DNA of 64,000 nucleotides from Thiotrichaceae bacterium UBA7357 (GCA_002470825.1 DKOR01000018.1:132529-196528); one strand, 5' to 3'. Counted from the stretch's first letter, positions 17,095 to 27,219 are shown. A program made the numbers and translations. Notes: generated by a model not told the origin, from the sequence alone.

Positions 17095-18603
17095 ATGCCA
17101 GAACTTGATCGAAAATTGTCGACTAAGTTATATAGCGCCGAACAAGTTAGAGAACTCGAACTAATTGCATCTGAAGTCTATGCTATCTCTAGCTATTCTC
17201 TTATGGAACGTGCTGCATACTATAGCTATGAAGTACTCAAACAACACTGGCCAGATGCAAATAACATAGCTGTTGTCTCTGGCTTTGGTAATAATGCGGG
17301 TGATGGTTACGTCCTAGCTAAACTGGCAATAGAAGACGGTAAACAAGTCGAACTGATTAATATGTCCAATATTGAAAACTTGAATGGTGATGTCGCAACT
17401 GCATATCAGGATTTAAGCACTTTCAATATAAATCTAAAAAGTAATTCGTATAAACTATTTGATGGTGTTGACGTTATCGTGGACGCCCTATTTGGAATAG
17501 GACTTAATCGCGATATAGAAGGGGAGTTCTATGATTTAATAAAGCTGATGAACACATCTGATTGTCCAACTATTTCTATCGATATCCCATCAGGGATAAA
17601 TGCGAATACAGGAAAAATAATGAATATTGCAGTAGTTGCTGATGTCACTGTGACATTTATAGGATTAAAGCAGGGAATGTTTACGAATGATGGTCTTGCT
17701 GCATCAGGTAAGATTCAATTTAATGATCTCGATATACCGCAAGAAATTTACCAACAGATAGACCTTAACAGTAATTTACATACTGTTTCTAGATTAATGC
17801 TTCATGATTTAAATAAAGTACTCAAACCGCGGCAACGTAATTCACATAAAGGACATTTTGGGCATGTACTTGTTGTCGGTGGTGATGAAGGTTATCTTGG
17901 TGCAGCTAGGATGGCAGCAGAGGCAGCGGCGCGTGTGGGTTCAGGTTTAGTAAGCATTGCAACACGTTCTTCACATGCAAGCTTATTGAGCACAATGAGA
18001 CCTGAAATAATGTCTCATCCTGTTGAATTACAGGATGACCTTATGCAATTAATTAAACGTGCGACAGTGATTGTTATAGGACCAGGCTTAGGAAAATCAG
18101 AATGGGCCAAATTGTTGCTAGCAACTGTACTAGAATCAAATCTTCCGATAGTGATTGATGCTGATGCATTAAATCTATTAGCTGAGAGAAAACAGTTCTC
18201 AAAAGCATGGGTAATAACACCGCATCCGGGTGAAGCGGGACGTTTATTAGACATCGATACAGAAAAAATTCAGCAAGATAGACTCAAGTCTTTAGGGTCC
18301 TTACATGAAAAATTTCAGGGGCCAGTTGTACTTAAAGGCAGTGGGACATTAATCGCAGATACAAAAGGAGATTTTTTTATTTGTGATACGGGTAATCCAG
18401 GGATGTCATCAGGGGGTATGGGGGATGTCTTAGTTGGAGTTATTGCAGGTTTGATTGCACAAGGGATAGAGATTAATCATTCTACAAAACTAGGAGTTTG
18501 TTTACATGCCGGTGCGGCAGATAGAGCTATTATTAATGGTGAGCGGGGTTTACTGGCTATGGATTTGATGCCGCATCTTCGTTACCTAGTAAATCCAAGA
18601 TAA
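17095..18603 (+). CDS. nnr: Bifunctional NAD(P)H-hydrate repair enzyme Nnr
   Basis: A 502-residue fusion. The N-terminal half (about 1-215) is the NAD(P)HX epimerase (SGFGNNAGDGYVLAKL; DALFGIGLNRDIEG; SIDIPSGINANTG). The C-terminal half (about 230-502) is the ADP/ATP-dependent dehydratase, with the GHFGHVLVVGGDEGYLGAA, ITPHPGEAGRLL and SSGGMGDVLVGV segments. Together they restore damaged NAD(P)H. It is followed by tsaE with a 1-nt overlap, the standard nnr-tsaE-amiB order. Confidence 0.96.
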   Translation: MPELDRKLSTKLYSAEQVRELELIASEVYAISSYSLMERAAYYSYEVLKQHWPDANNIAVVSGFGNNAGDGYVLAKLAIEDGKQVELINMSNIENLNGDVATAYQDLSTFNINLKSNSYKLFDGVDVIVDALFGIGLNRDIEGEFYDLIKLMNTSDCPTISIDIPSGINANTGKIMNIAVVADVTVTFIGLKQGMFTNDGLAASGKIQFNDLDIPQEIYQQIDLNSNLHTVSRLMLHDLNKVLKPRQRNSHKGHFGHVLVVGGDEGYLGAARMAAEAAARVGSGLVSIATRSSHASLLSTMRPEIMSHPVELQDDLMQLIKRATVIVIGPGLGKSEWAKLLLATVLESNLPIVIDADALNLLAERKQFSKAWVITPHPGEAGRLLDIDTEKIQQDRLKSLGSLHEKFQGPVVLKGSGTLIADTKGDFFICDTGNPGMSSGGMGDVLVGVIAGLIAQGIEINHSTKLGVCLHAGAADRAIINGERGLLAMDLMPHLRYLVNPR

Positions 18604-19064
18604 TGTTGTTATCACTTGAAAACGAGTCCGAAACAATCTACTTGGGCGCTATCATGGCTAATATATTAACCGGAGGTGAGCTTGTTTACTTACAGGGAGA
18701 ACTCGGGGCGGGTAAGACCACTTTTGTACGTGGTCTACTAAATGCTCTAGGTTATTTAGGTAACGTAAAAAGCCCTACTTATACATTAGTCGAGCCTTAT
18801 TTGATTGCAGGAATTGATGTATATCATTTTGATTTATATCGTATTAATGATCCTGGAGAGCTTGAGGCGATGGGCATTCGTGATTATTGTGATGGTAAAT
18901 CAATTTGCCTGTTTGAATGGGCTGAGAAGGGAGCTAGTGTTCTACGCAAGTCAGATATTACTTTGCTCTTTTCATATCACTCACTAGGAAGAGAGGTCGA
19001 AATTAAGTCTAATTCTATTATTGGAAAGAAGATTCTAGAATTCCTCAAAAAAACCTATAAATGA
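18603..19064 (+). CDS. tsaE: tRNA threonylcarbamoyladenosine biosynthesis ATPase TsaE
   Basis: A 153-residue P-loop protein with Walker A GELGAGKTTFVRG (about residues 35-47), then SPTYTLVEPY, YHFDLYRI and LFEWAEKG, all typical of TsaE (YjeE). It works with TsaB and TsaD in the t6A37 modification of ANN-decoding tRNAs. TsaB and TsaD are not in this window. The ATG overlaps the nnr stop by one base, so it is translationally coupled. The length is normal. Confidence 0.96.
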   Translation: MLLSLENESETIYLGAIMANILTGGELVYLQGELGAGKTTFVRGLLNALGYLGNVKSPTYTLVEPYLIAGIDVYHFDLYRINDPGELEAMGIRDYCDGKSICLFEWAEKGASVLRKSDITLLFSYHSLGREVEIKSNSIIGKKILEFLKKTYK

Positions 19065-19209
19065 TTTAATTAATAAAGTTGAGATATATTAATATATCTA
19101 CTATTATTTATATAAAACATGTATATAGGTTGCTTTTTTAAAAAAAAATTGAAACTATATTCCATATAGTACTAAAAACAATAAGAAATCTGATTAAACT
19201 TTACGAAAA

Positions 19210-20511
19210 ATGCGTTTAATTTTATTAAATATCTTCATTTTCTTATCATCGTCAGTTCTCGCTGAGACGGTGACAATTAATAATGTACGAGTTTGGGCCG
19301 CGCCTGATAGTACACGTGTTGTGTTTGATGTCAGTGGACCTGTTAAACATGAGCTTACACAACTATCAGCGCCTCATCGGACGGTTATCGATCTAAAAGA
19401 AACATCAATGACCAAAAAATTAATACAGCCAGGCTCTGAAGATAAATATCTAAAAGCTATTCGATCAGCTACCCGTAATCAATATGATCTTCGCATAGTA
19501 TTTGATCTGAAAAAAGTCGTTCAATATAAAACATTTCAGTTAAAACCAAATAAAAAATATGGTCATCGACTTGTCGTTGACCTCTATGAGTCTGATGCTG
19601 AAGAAAATAAGAGGAGTATGATTCAAAAAGTAGTTACAGATTTGAAACGAGCTCGTGATGTGATAGTTGCTATAGATGCTGGTCATGGTGGTGAAGATCC
19701 TGGTGCAGAGGGACCTAGTGGCGTTTATGAAAAAGATGTGGTGTTGAAGATTTCTCAAGAGCTTGTAGACATCATCAATAAAGAATATGGCATGCGTGCA
19801 GTGATGATTCGTAAGGGCGATTACTATATGTCTCTTCGAAAGCGTATTAATAAAGCACGTGAATATAAGGCGGATTTATTTATGTCCGTTCATGCAGATG
19901 CATTTCGTGATCCGAAGGTGCAAGGCTCCTCTGTTTATGTTTTGTCCAAAAGAGGAGCAAGTAGTGAAGCAGCTAAATGGATAGCCGAATCTGAAAATGC
20001 ATCTGATCTGATAGGTGGCGTCAGTTTAGATAACAAAGATAATGTGCTGGCTTCGGTATTACTAGACTTGTCACAGACTGCTAGTCTTGAAGCTAGTATT
20101 GATATTGCTGATCGTGTGTTAAAAGGACTAAAGAGTGTTGGTAAGGTACATAAGCGTACTGTGCAGTCAGCTGGTTTTGCGGTATTGAAGTCACCTGATA
20201 TTCCTTCAATATTGATCGAAACAGCATTTATCTCTAATCCGAATGAAGAACGAAAATTATTGAGTAAAAAACATCGTACCAATATGGCAAATGCTATCAT
20301 GGTTGGGTTACGTGGTTATTTTAGAGACTTTGCTCCAGACGGAACTGTGTTGGCATCACGAAAGCATATTATAGGATATGGTGAGACGCTCTCGACCATT
20401 GCACAGCACTATCAGATCAGTACGGATACTTTACGACGACACAATGATTTGAAAGGCGATTTAGTTCGCACTGGGCAGACCATAAGCATTCCAAAAAGTA
20501 GTGGCACCTAA
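19210..20511 (+). CDS. amiB: N-acetylmuramoyl-L-alanine amidase AmiB
   Basis: A 433-residue periplasmic cell-wall amidase. Domains in order are a signal peptide (residues 1-18, ending SSVLA), an AMIN domain (about 20-130), the zinc amidase_3 domain (IDAGHGGEDPGAEG with the first His and Glu; MSVHADAF; IETAFISNPNEE), and a C-terminal LysM (YGETLSTIAQHYQI to TGQTISIP) that binds peptidoglycan. It splits daughter cells at division when activated by EnvC or NlpD-type factors. It precedes mutL, as in E. coli, and follows a 145-nt AT-rich spacer that probably carries a promoter. Confidence 0.96.
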   Translation: MRLILLNIFIFLSSSVLAETVTINNVRVWAAPDSTRVVFDVSGPVKHELTQLSAPHRTVIDLKETSMTKKLIQPGSEDKYLKAIRSATRNQYDLRIVFDLKKVVQYKTFQLKPNKKYGHRLVVDLYESDAEENKRSMIQKVVTDLKRARDVIVAIDAGHGGEDPGAEGPSGVYEKDVVLKISQELVDIINKEYGMRAVMIRKGDYYMSLRKRINKAREYKADLFMSVHADAFRDPKVQGSSVYVLSKRGASSEAAKWIAESENASDLIGGVSLDNKDNVLASVLLDLSQTASLEASIDIADRVLKGLKSVGKVHKRTVQSAGFAVLKSPDIPSILIETAFISNPNEERKLLSKKHRTNMANAIMVGLRGYFRDFAPDGTVLASRKHIIGYGETLSTIAQHYQISTDTLRRHNDLKGDLVRTGQTISIPKSSGT

Positions 20512-20567
20512 TATAATTTAAACTCTAGGACTACCTACTCAGTAATACCTGCCGTATCATACGTCCC

Positions 20568-22244
20568 ATGTTAGATAGTAAAAATTTTCCTCGCATCCAT
20601 AAACTTCCTGTTTTAGTTTCAAATCAAATTGCAGCTGGTGAAGTGATAGAACGACCGGCTTCTGTAGTGAAGGAATTAATTGAAAATAGTATTGATGCAT
20701 CAGCTACTAAGATTATTATCGATATCGAAGATGCAGGCAAAAGTTTAATACGTGTGCGTGATAATGGACAGGGGATACACAAGGATGATCTTGTATTAGC
20801 GTTGCAAGCACATGCGACCAGTAAATTATCGACATTTTCTGATCTGACACATATAGTCAGCATGGGTTTTAGGGGCGAAGCCATTCCCAGTATAGCTTCG
20901 GTATCACTATTTAAAATGATATCACGGCTTAAAGGGACTAAAAATGCTTGGGCTATCAACAACCAATTTCAAATAAAACCTGCATCTCATGAGATAGGGA
21001 CGACAGTTGAAGTCAATGAATTATTTTTTTCTATACCAGGGCGTCGCAAATTTTTAAAATCAGAAAAGACTGAGTATTTACATATTCAGTCTTTGATTAG
21101 AGCGTTTGCTTTAAGTCACTTTTCGACTGGTTTTTTTGTTAAACATAATGGTAACCCTCTATTTAATTTATCTGAGTGTAATAATGAAATTCAGCAACGT
21201 GTCATTAGCATTTGCGGACGGACATTCATTGATAAAAGTGTAGAACTTGATACAGCAAAAGAGAGTATGCATTTATGGGGTTGGTTGGGATTAAGTGATG
21301 TATCTCGAAGTCAATCTGACCGACAGTATTTTTATCTTAATGGGCGCATTATTCGTGATAAACATGTCAATCACGCGATACGTTTAGCATATGATGATCG
21401 TATTCCTACTGGTCGTTACCCCAGTTATGTATTGTATTTTGAAATAGACCCATCACTAGTTGATGTAAATGTTCACCCAGCGAAATCGGAAGTCAGATTT
21501 TCAGAAATAAGAAATGTACATGATTTTATTTACAGTAGTCTATTAGGAGCTTTAAGAAAACCAAAACTATTAATAGAGAATAATATTTACAATAATACGA
21601 ATGAGTTTAATGATCAGAAATCTAGTAATAAAAAATCTAATGCATATAGTACGCCAAATGCTAAAAAAAATGATGTTGATTTAAGTAATAGATCATCACT
21701 AAAGTATTTATCATTACTATCAAATAAATTTCTAATTGCCATGTTTAACGGTGATGAATATTTAATTGATATTGTAAAAGCGAAAAAATTAATAACTTCG
21801 CAATATTTATATAAAAACTTCTTGTCAAGGACAATAGTAATGAGGCCAATTCTTGTACCTGTGGCCTGTGAGTTGGATGTGGATATCCTGAAGTTTCTAA
21901 ACAAAGATATAACCCGCATTGAACAATGGGGTTTTAAATTAGAACAAATAGCTCCAACTCAAATATTAATACGTTCTATACCAGCAGTGTTAATCTATTC
22001 TGATGTGATTTTGCTAGTTAAAAATCTACTTGATGCTCTATACGTAAATAAAACAAATACAGTAATTGCTAAAAGAATTGCTGAACATGTTAATGACTCA
22101 GGCACAATACTAGATGATGACAATACGACAAAATTGATCGGCGAAATTATTTCATTTGAAAAAATGACACATGAATTTGGTCTATTACCATGGAGGAAGC
22201 TTGATTCTAAAATTTTGTCGTTAATTTTAGATGAAAAAGAATGA
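20568..22244 (+). CDS. mutL: DNA mismatch repair protein MutL
   Basis: A 558-residue GHKL ATPase, somewhat shorter than the 615 of E. coli. N-terminal motifs are GEVIERPASVVKELIENSID, DNGQGI and GFRGEAIPSIASV. The second transducer domain ends in VDVNVHPAKSEVRF. A low-complexity Asn/Ser/Lys linker (about residues 345-380) leads to the C-terminal dimerisation domain. I see no DQHA-x2-E-x4-E endonuclease motif, as in MutH-dependent gammaproteobacteria. The stop overlaps the miaA start by 4 nt. It couples MutS to the downstream nuclease. Confidence 0.96.
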   Translation: MLDSKNFPRIHKLPVLVSNQIAAGEVIERPASVVKELIENSIDASATKIIIDIEDAGKSLIRVRDNGQGIHKDDLVLALQAHATSKLSTFSDLTHIVSMGFRGEAIPSIASVSLFKMISRLKGTKNAWAINNQFQIKPASHEIGTTVEVNELFFSIPGRRKFLKSEKTEYLHIQSLIRAFALSHFSTGFFVKHNGNPLFNLSECNNEIQQRVISICGRTFIDKSVELDTAKESMHLWGWLGLSDVSRSQSDRQYFYLNGRIIRDKHVNHAIRLAYDDRIPTGRYPSYVLYFEIDPSLVDVNVHPAKSEVRFSEIRNVHDFIYSSLLGALRKPKLLIENNIYNNTNEFNDQKSSNKKSNAYSTPNAKKNDVDLSNRSSLKYLSLLSNKFLIAMFNGDEYLIDIVKAKKLITSQYLYKNFLSRTIVMRPILVPVACELDVDILKFLNKDITRIEQWGFKLEQIAPTQILIRSIPAVLIYSDVILLVKNLLDALYVNKTNTVIAKRIAEHVNDSGTILDDDNTTKLIGEIISFEKMTHEFGLLPWRKLDSKILSLILDEKE

Positions 22245-23167
22245 TGAAATCACCACATGTAATTTTTATCATGGGGCCGACCGCGACTGGTAAAACAGAT
22301 TTGGCACTGTATTTACATGAAAACATTGATAGTGAAATCATAAGTGTAGACTCTGCGATGATATATAAAGATATGAATATAGGCACAGCGAAACCAGATA
22401 AAGAACTCTTAGCAAAAGCGCCTCATAGATTGATTGATATTCGTAATCCGTTGGAATCGTATTCAGCAGCACAATTTAGAGACGACGCAAATTTGGCTAT
22501 CAAAGAGATCTTGGCTAAAAATAGGACTCCTGTGCTTGTTGGTGGAACAGGTCTATATTTTAGAGCTCTTGAGCAAGGTTTGGCGGATTTACCAGAAGCC
22601 AATTATAGTATACGTGCAAGAATTGAGGCAGATGCTGATGCCGATGGTTGGAATACTTTGCATAAGAGGTTAAAAATAATCGATCCTGATGCGGCAAATC
22701 GAATTAATGAAAATGATTCGCAACGTATACAGCGGGCATTAGAAGTGTATGAAATAACGGGTAAAACATTAACATCTTTGATTTTTGCAGAACGTAAAGA
22801 ACCATTTCCATATCCGATAAAAAAAATCATCTTGTCACCTAAAGACCGTTCAGTTCATCACGATCGAGTCAAACACCGCTTCCTAGAAATGTTGAAGTCT
22901 GGTTTCGTCGATGAGGTTGAAGCCTTATATAGGCGTAGTGACTTATCATTAAACTTACCCTCTATGCGTTTGGTCGGTTATAGACAAGTCTGGCATTATT
23001 TAGATGAAGAATGTAACTATGAGGAAATGTGTAATTATGTCCTTATTGCAACAAGACAACTTGCCAAACGTCAAATTACCTGGTGTCGTTCAGAAGGTAA
23101 TGCTGAATGGTACGATCCATATCAGAACGGAGCTTTCTCTGAAATATTGAAAAACCTGCATAATTAA
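22241..23167 (+). CDS. miaA: tRNA dimethylallyltransferase MiaA
   Basis: A 308-residue enzyme that puts a dimethylallyl group on A37 of tRNAs reading UNN codons. Walker A GPTATGKTDLAL (about residues 12-23), the DSAMIYKDMNIGTAKP substrate loop, GGTGLYFRAL and the C-terminal ATRQLAKRQITWCR are all conserved. It starts inside the last codons of mutL (4-nt overlap) and precedes hfq, the classical mutL-miaA-hfq order. Confidence 0.97.
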   Translation: MMKSPHVIFIMGPTATGKTDLALYLHENIDSEIISVDSAMIYKDMNIGTAKPDKELLAKAPHRLIDIRNPLESYSAAQFRDDANLAIKEILAKNRTPVLVGGTGLYFRALEQGLADLPEANYSIRARIEADADADGWNTLHKRLKIIDPDAANRINENDSQRIQRALEVYEITGKTLTSLIFAERKEPFPYPIKKIILSPKDRSVHHDRVKHRFLEMLKSGFVDEVEALYRRSDLSLNLPSMRLVGYRQVWHYLDEECNYEEMCNYVLIATRQLAKRQITWCRSEGNAEWYDPYQNGAFSEILKNLHN

Positions 23168-23207
23168 CCGTAAATTTTTCTCATTTGTAATATACTTGGT
23201 GGACATG

Positions 23208-23235
23208 TTGACAAAAGTTAGTCGATAAATAAATT
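23208..23235 (+). promoter_or_regulatory. Probable sigma-70 promoter for hfq
   Basis: A consensus -35 TTGACA at 23208-23213 and a -10 TAAATT at 23230-23235 are separated by 16 nt. Transcription would start about 40 nt before the hfq ATG. hfq promoters in the miaA-hfq spacer are known in E. coli. Spacing and the perfect -35 support the call. Confidence 0.6.
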
Positions 23236-23280
23236 TATGCGAGTAACAATAAGAATAATTAAATTCAAAGGAGAAATATT

Positions 23281-23526
23281 ATGAGTAAGGGGCACTCATT
23301 GCAGGATCCTTTTTTAAACTTATTAAGGAAAGAACGAATTCCTGTATCCATATTTTTGGTAAATGGGATAAAATTACAAGGACACGTAGAATCTTTTGAT
23401 CAATTCGTAATATTACTTAGAAATACAGTGAGTCAATTGGTTTATAAACATGCAGTTTCTACAATTGTGCCATCGAGGAACGTTAAACTACCCCGAACTG
23501 ATGAAGAGGTTAGCGAAGAAACGTGA
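23281..23526 (+). CDS. hfq: RNA chaperone Hfq
   Basis: An 81-residue Sm-like protein forming a hexamer that pairs small RNAs with mRNAs. The Sm1 motif (LQDPFLNLLRKERIPVSIFL) and Sm2 motif (YKHAVSTIVPSR) are intact, including the proximal-face KH. The C-terminal tail is short (about 13 residues after the core). The ribosome-binding site AAAGGAG lies 8 nt upstream of the ATG. hflX follows after 27 nt. Confidence 0.98.
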   Translation: MSKGHSLQDPFLNLLRKERIPVSIFLVNGIKLQGHVESFDQFVILLRNTVSQLVYKHAVSTIVPSRNVKLPRTDEEVSEET

Positions 23527-23553
23527 CCTCAATTAATATAGTCTGGTAGGCAA

Positions 23554-24837
23554 TTGGAATCACAATCTGCTGACATTCAGCGTGTCTTAATCGTTTATGT
23601 TGATTTCTACAAATCTACGGTTGATGATGCATACAGTGAGTTTATTCAATTAGTCGATTCCTCTGGCTTAGATATCATCGGATCAATTGAGGCCCCAAGA
23701 CAATTTCCTGACGCAGAACTCTTTGTTGGTAAAGGTAAGGTCGATGAAATTACAGAACAAGCTGAACAATTGAATGCTGACGTAGTCATATTTAACTATC
23801 CGCTCACACCAGCACAGGAGAGAAACCTCGAGAATCATATTAAAGTGCGGGTTATAGATAGGATCGGTTTGATTCTGGATATATTTGCTCAGCGTGCACG
23901 AAGTTATGAAGGTAAATTACAGGTTGAATTAGCTCAATTGCAGCATTTATCGACACGTCTAATCAGGGGTTGGACGCATCTAGAGCGTCAAAAAGGTGGG
24001 ATTGGGTTACGTGGCCCGGGTGAAACCCAACTTGAAACGGATCGTCGTCTTGTAGGTTTTAGAATTAAATTGATTAATCAACGTCTGGAAAAAGTTCGAA
24101 AGCAACGATATTTGAGTAGGCAACAACGCCAGAAAAATGATGTGCCAGTTATTTCTCTGGTTGGTTATACCAATGCAGGAAAATCAACTCTGTTTAATCG
24201 TCTGACTGGAGCTGACGTTAGGACTGCGGATCAATTGTTTGCGACTCTAGATCCGACATTGAGACGAGTCGAGATGGATTCTGGAAGAAATATTATTTTA
24301 ACGGATACTGTGGGATTTATTCGAGATTTACCGCACGATCTAGTTGAATCATTTCAGGCGACACTGGAAGAGGTTCGAGAAGCAGATCTATTAATACATG
24401 TTATTGATGTTGACCATGATCAGCGAGTGCAAAGAATAAATGAGGTCAATAAGGTTATCGAGTTAATTGGTGCAGAAAATGTTCCTCAAATAGAGGTATA
24501 CAACAAGATAGATAAATATTCAGAACAAACAGCGCGAATTGAAATAACAAGTAACCGTCCTAATATGAGAGTATGGTTATCTTCACAGTCTGGTGAAGGG
24601 TTAGAGCTATTGTTGAAAGGAATTGAGCAGCAATTACGACAAGACAGAAAGCCGCATTATCTCAATTTACCAGTCACTGCAGGTCAGTTAAGAGCGAAAT
24701 TATTTGATCTTGGAGCTGTTAGACAGGATGATGAGAATGACAAAGGTGGCTGGATAATGGAAGTTGAGTTGGAAGAATTTAGGCTCAATAAGCTTTGTGA
24801 AGAAGCAAGCTTGGATATGCTGCAGTTGCAGTCATAG
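23554..24837 (+). CDS. hflX: Ribosome-associated GTPase HflX
   Basis: A 427-residue GTPase with the N-terminal HflX domain (LIVYVDF, LFVGKGKVDEI, NYPLTPAQERNLE), the linker GGIGLRGPGETQLETDRR, and a G domain with Walker A GYTNAGKSTLFNRLTG (about residue 205) and DTVGFIRDLP. It splits stalled ribosomes, chiefly after heat stress. The start is TTG at 23554, with GGTAGG a few bases upstream; no ATG is near. It lies between hfq and hflK as in most gammaproteobacteria. Confidence 0.96.
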   Translation: MESQSADIQRVLIVYVDFYKSTVDDAYSEFIQLVDSSGLDIIGSIEAPRQFPDAELFVGKGKVDEITEQAEQLNADVVIFNYPLTPAQERNLENHIKVRVIDRIGLILDIFAQRARSYEGKLQVELAQLQHLSTRLIRGWTHLERQKGGIGLRGPGETQLETDRRLVGFRIKLINQRLEKVRKQRYLSRQQRQKNDVPVISLVGYTNAGKSTLFNRLTGADVRTADQLFATLDPTLRRVEMDSGRNIILTDTVGFIRDLPHDLVESFQATLEEVREADLLIHVIDVDHDQRVQRINEVNKVIELIGAENVPQIEVYNKIDKYSEQTARIEITSNRPNMRVWLSSQSGEGLELLLKGIEQQLRQDRKPHYLNLPVTAGQLRAKLFDLGAVRQDDENDKGGWIMEVELEEFRLNKLCEEASLDMLQLQS

Positions 24838-24932
24838 CCTGTTCGCTATTAAGATTGAGCGGAAATTCATTTATTATATTATTTATACAAGGATATTTTG
24901 TATATCCATAAATTTCGTCGGAGAAATACATA

Positions 24933-26069
24933 ATGGGCTGGAATGAACCACCTGAAAATAAAGGTAAAGATCCTTGGGGTAATAGAGATAAAGGAGATGG
25001 GCCACCTGACCTTGACGACATTATCAAGAAGATGCAAAAAGGTATAGGCGGTATATTTGGTAATAGACCTACCAAAATAGGTGGCAATAATTCCGCATTT
25101 CCATTTGCCGTGGGAATTATCTTACTTTTAATTTGGTTAGCCTTTGATGCGACATACTTGATCGATCAACAAGAACGGGGTGTTGTGCTTCGTTTTGGTA
25201 AACATGTTGACACCCTTGAGCCGGGTTTAAATTTTCGTTTTCCAAGACCGATAGAAGTTGTACAAAAAGTAAATGTAGGTCAGGTTCGTTCAATTACGCA
25301 TAAAGCATTGATGCTGACTCAAGACGAAAATATTGTTGATGTTGAAGTCGCTGTACAATGGCGAATAGGTAATGCTGATGATTATTTATTTAATGTTTTC
25401 TCTCCAGCCTCAACATTAAGGCAGGTAACTGAGAGTTCAGTTCGTGAGGTGATTGGTAAAAGTAAATTGGATTTCGTTTTGACCGAAGGACGAAGTGAAA
25501 TAGCAGAAAGAATACAATCTTTAATACAAGAGACACTCGGAGAATATAAAACAGGCATATATATATCCACCGCAGAAATGCAACCAGCGAAACCGCCAGA
25601 AGAAGTTAAAGCAGCATTTGATGATGCTATCAAAGCACGAGAAGATGAACAACGACAGGTAAATGAAGCGGAAGCCTACAGAAATGACATCTTGCCAAAG
25701 GCTCGCGGTGGCGCAGCTCGATTACGTGAAGAATCAAATGGCTACAAGTCACGAATAATATCTAAGGCTGAAGGTGAAGCGAGCCGTTTCGGCCAACTAT
25801 TGGCTGAATATCAGCGTGCACCTGAAGTAACACGTGAAAGATTATATTTGGATGCAATTGAATCTGTATTCAGGAATACTAATAAAGTGCTCATAGATAA
25901 TGATAACGGAAATAGTTTGATGTACTTGCCGATAGATAAATTGATTGATAAACGTCAGAACAATAGCTCGACTAATGCTAACCAAAACTTCAATGATACT
26001 TCTACATCATCTAATATTATGGATGATACGCGGCAAAGACTTGAACAACGACTCAGAGGTACGCGCTAA
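24933..26069 (+). CDS. hflK: FtsH modulator HflK
   Basis: A 378-residue membrane protein. A Gly/Pro/Asp-rich cytoplasmic N-terminus (WNEPPENKGKDPWGN) leads to one membrane segment (about residues 52-72, FAVGIILLLIWLAFDATYL), then an SPFH/band-7 domain facing the periplasm and a charged helical region (EDEQRQVNEAEAYRND). With HflC it forms the large cage around FtsH that restrains degradation of membrane proteins. Its stop overlaps the hflC ATG by one base (TAATG). Confidence 0.96.
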   Translation: MGWNEPPENKGKDPWGNRDKGDGPPDLDDIIKKMQKGIGGIFGNRPTKIGGNNSAFPFAVGIILLLIWLAFDATYLIDQQERGVVLRFGKHVDTLEPGLNFRFPRPIEVVQKVNVGQVRSITHKALMLTQDENIVDVEVAVQWRIGNADDYLFNVFSPASTLRQVTESSVREVIGKSKLDFVLTEGRSEIAERIQSLIQETLGEYKTGIYISTAEMQPAKPPEEVKAAFDDAIKAREDEQRQVNEAEAYRNDILPKARGGAARLREESNGYKSRIISKAEGEASRFGQLLAEYQRAPEVTRERLYLDAIESVFRNTNKVLIDNDNGNSLMYLPIDKLIDKRQNNSSTNANQNFNDTSTSSNIMDDTRQRLEQRLRGTR

Positions 26070-26935
26070 TGACTTTGAATCCTAAAATTATAATTCCTTT
26101 AATCCTCATCGGAATCCTTGCCTATACAGCTGTATTCACAGTCAAGCAATCGGAGCAGGCTTTGGTTTTTAAATTTCGTGAGATTGTTCGGTCTGATGAT
26201 CAACCAGGTTTACATTTTATGGTGCCGATTGTGAATGCGGCCAAGAAGTTTGAAAAGCGATTACTAAACCTTGATCAAGAACCCCAACGCTTTTTAACAA
26301 TAGAAAAGAAAGATGTGATCGTTGATTACTATGCGAAGTGGCGAATTACTGATGTTGATAAGTTTTATACTGCAACACGAGGTGATGTGCTTTATGCCAA
26401 TGGTTTGTTAGGTCAGCGTATTAATCGAGCATTACGAGATGAATTTGGTGCGCGAACCGTTCAGGAAGTTGTTGCCGGCGAACGGACTCAAATTCTTAGT
26501 GTTGTTACTGCAAGTACTTCAAACTTGCCTCAAGAACTAGGTATCACAGTGGTTGATGTTCGCACCAAGAGAATTGACTTGCCAACAGAAGTCAGTAATT
26601 CAGTCTATGAACGAATGCGAGCAGAACGTAATCGTGTCGCCAAAGATTTTCGAGCACGTGGTTCTGAAGCTTCAGAGCGTATACGTGCTAATGCTGACCG
26701 TGAACGTGAAATTATATTGGCGAATGCCTATAGGGATGCTGAAATGATACGTGGTGAAGGAGATGCGCAAGCGACTGAAATTTATGCCGCCGCTTATACC
26801 AAGGATGAAGAATTTTATTCGTTTTATCGTAGTTTGGATGCGTATAAAAACAGCTTTAATGATAGTAACGATGTGTTACTGATAGAACCCAAATCAGATT
26901 TCTTTAGATATTTTAATAATCCAAAAGGTAATTAA
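26069..26935 (+). CDS. hflC: FtsH modulator HflC
   Basis: A 288-residue SPFH protein with one N-terminal membrane segment (IIIPLILIGILAYTAVFTV). The conserved core reads EQALVFKFREIVR, PGLHFMVP, YAKWRI, RINRALRDEFGARTVQEVV. Further on are RMRAERNRVAKDFRARGSE and the Asn-Ala repeat-like helix before RSLDAYKNSF. It is the partner of HflK in the FtsH-HflKC complex. Translation is coupled to hflK. The length is normal. Confidence 0.96.
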   Translation: MTLNPKIIIPLILIGILAYTAVFTVKQSEQALVFKFREIVRSDDQPGLHFMVPIVNAAKKFEKRLLNLDQEPQRFLTIEKKDVIVDYYAKWRITDVDKFYTATRGDVLYANGLLGQRINRALRDEFGARTVQEVVAGERTQILSVVTASTSNLPQELGITVVDVRTKRIDLPTEVSNSVYERMRAERNRVAKDFRARGSEASERIRANADREREIILANAYRDAEMIRGEGDAQATEIYAAAYTKDEEFYSFYRSLDAYKNSFNDSNDVLLIEPKSDFFRYFNNPKGN

Positions 26936-27014
26936 ACTCAGCTTTACAAATTGCAGGTCTATTTAAAAAGCATAAATAAGGCTGTTTCAATGAAAATAGT
27001 TATGGTGAGAGTGA

Positions 27015-27212
27015 TTGTTTAATATTGATTTTTCTGATCTATTAGCTGCACTTGCATTAGTTTTTATATTAGAAGGCTTGATCCCATTTTTGAATCCTGA
27101 AAGTATTCGAAAAATATTTCTTGCTGCTGCTCAAATGGATAATCAAACATTACGATTTTTGGGTGTCTCAAGTATGTTGGTGGGTTCGATAATGTTATAC
27201 ATTATTCGTTGA
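27015..27212 (+). CDS. yjeT: DUF2065 family small membrane protein (YjeT)
   Basis: A 65-residue protein with two predicted membrane helices (LLAALALVFILEGLIPFL and LGVSSMLVGSIMLYII) joined by a short loop containing NPESIRKIF, as in DUF2065. Its role is unknown, but it sits between hflC and hisZ or purA in most gammaproteobacteria, suggesting a link with the HflKC complex or envelope. The start is TTG at 27015, after a GGTGAGAG ribosome-binding site. Confidence 0.9.
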   Translation: MFNIDFSDLLAALALVFILEGLIPFLNPESIRKIFLAAAQMDNQTLRFLGVSSMLVGSIMLYIIR

Positions 27213-27219
27213 TTAAATT

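Noticed and set aside
19082..19099. 18-nt perfect palindrome AGATATATTAATATATCT before amiB
   Set aside because: All but two pairs are A-T and no T-run follows; in such AT-rich DNA it is likely chance.
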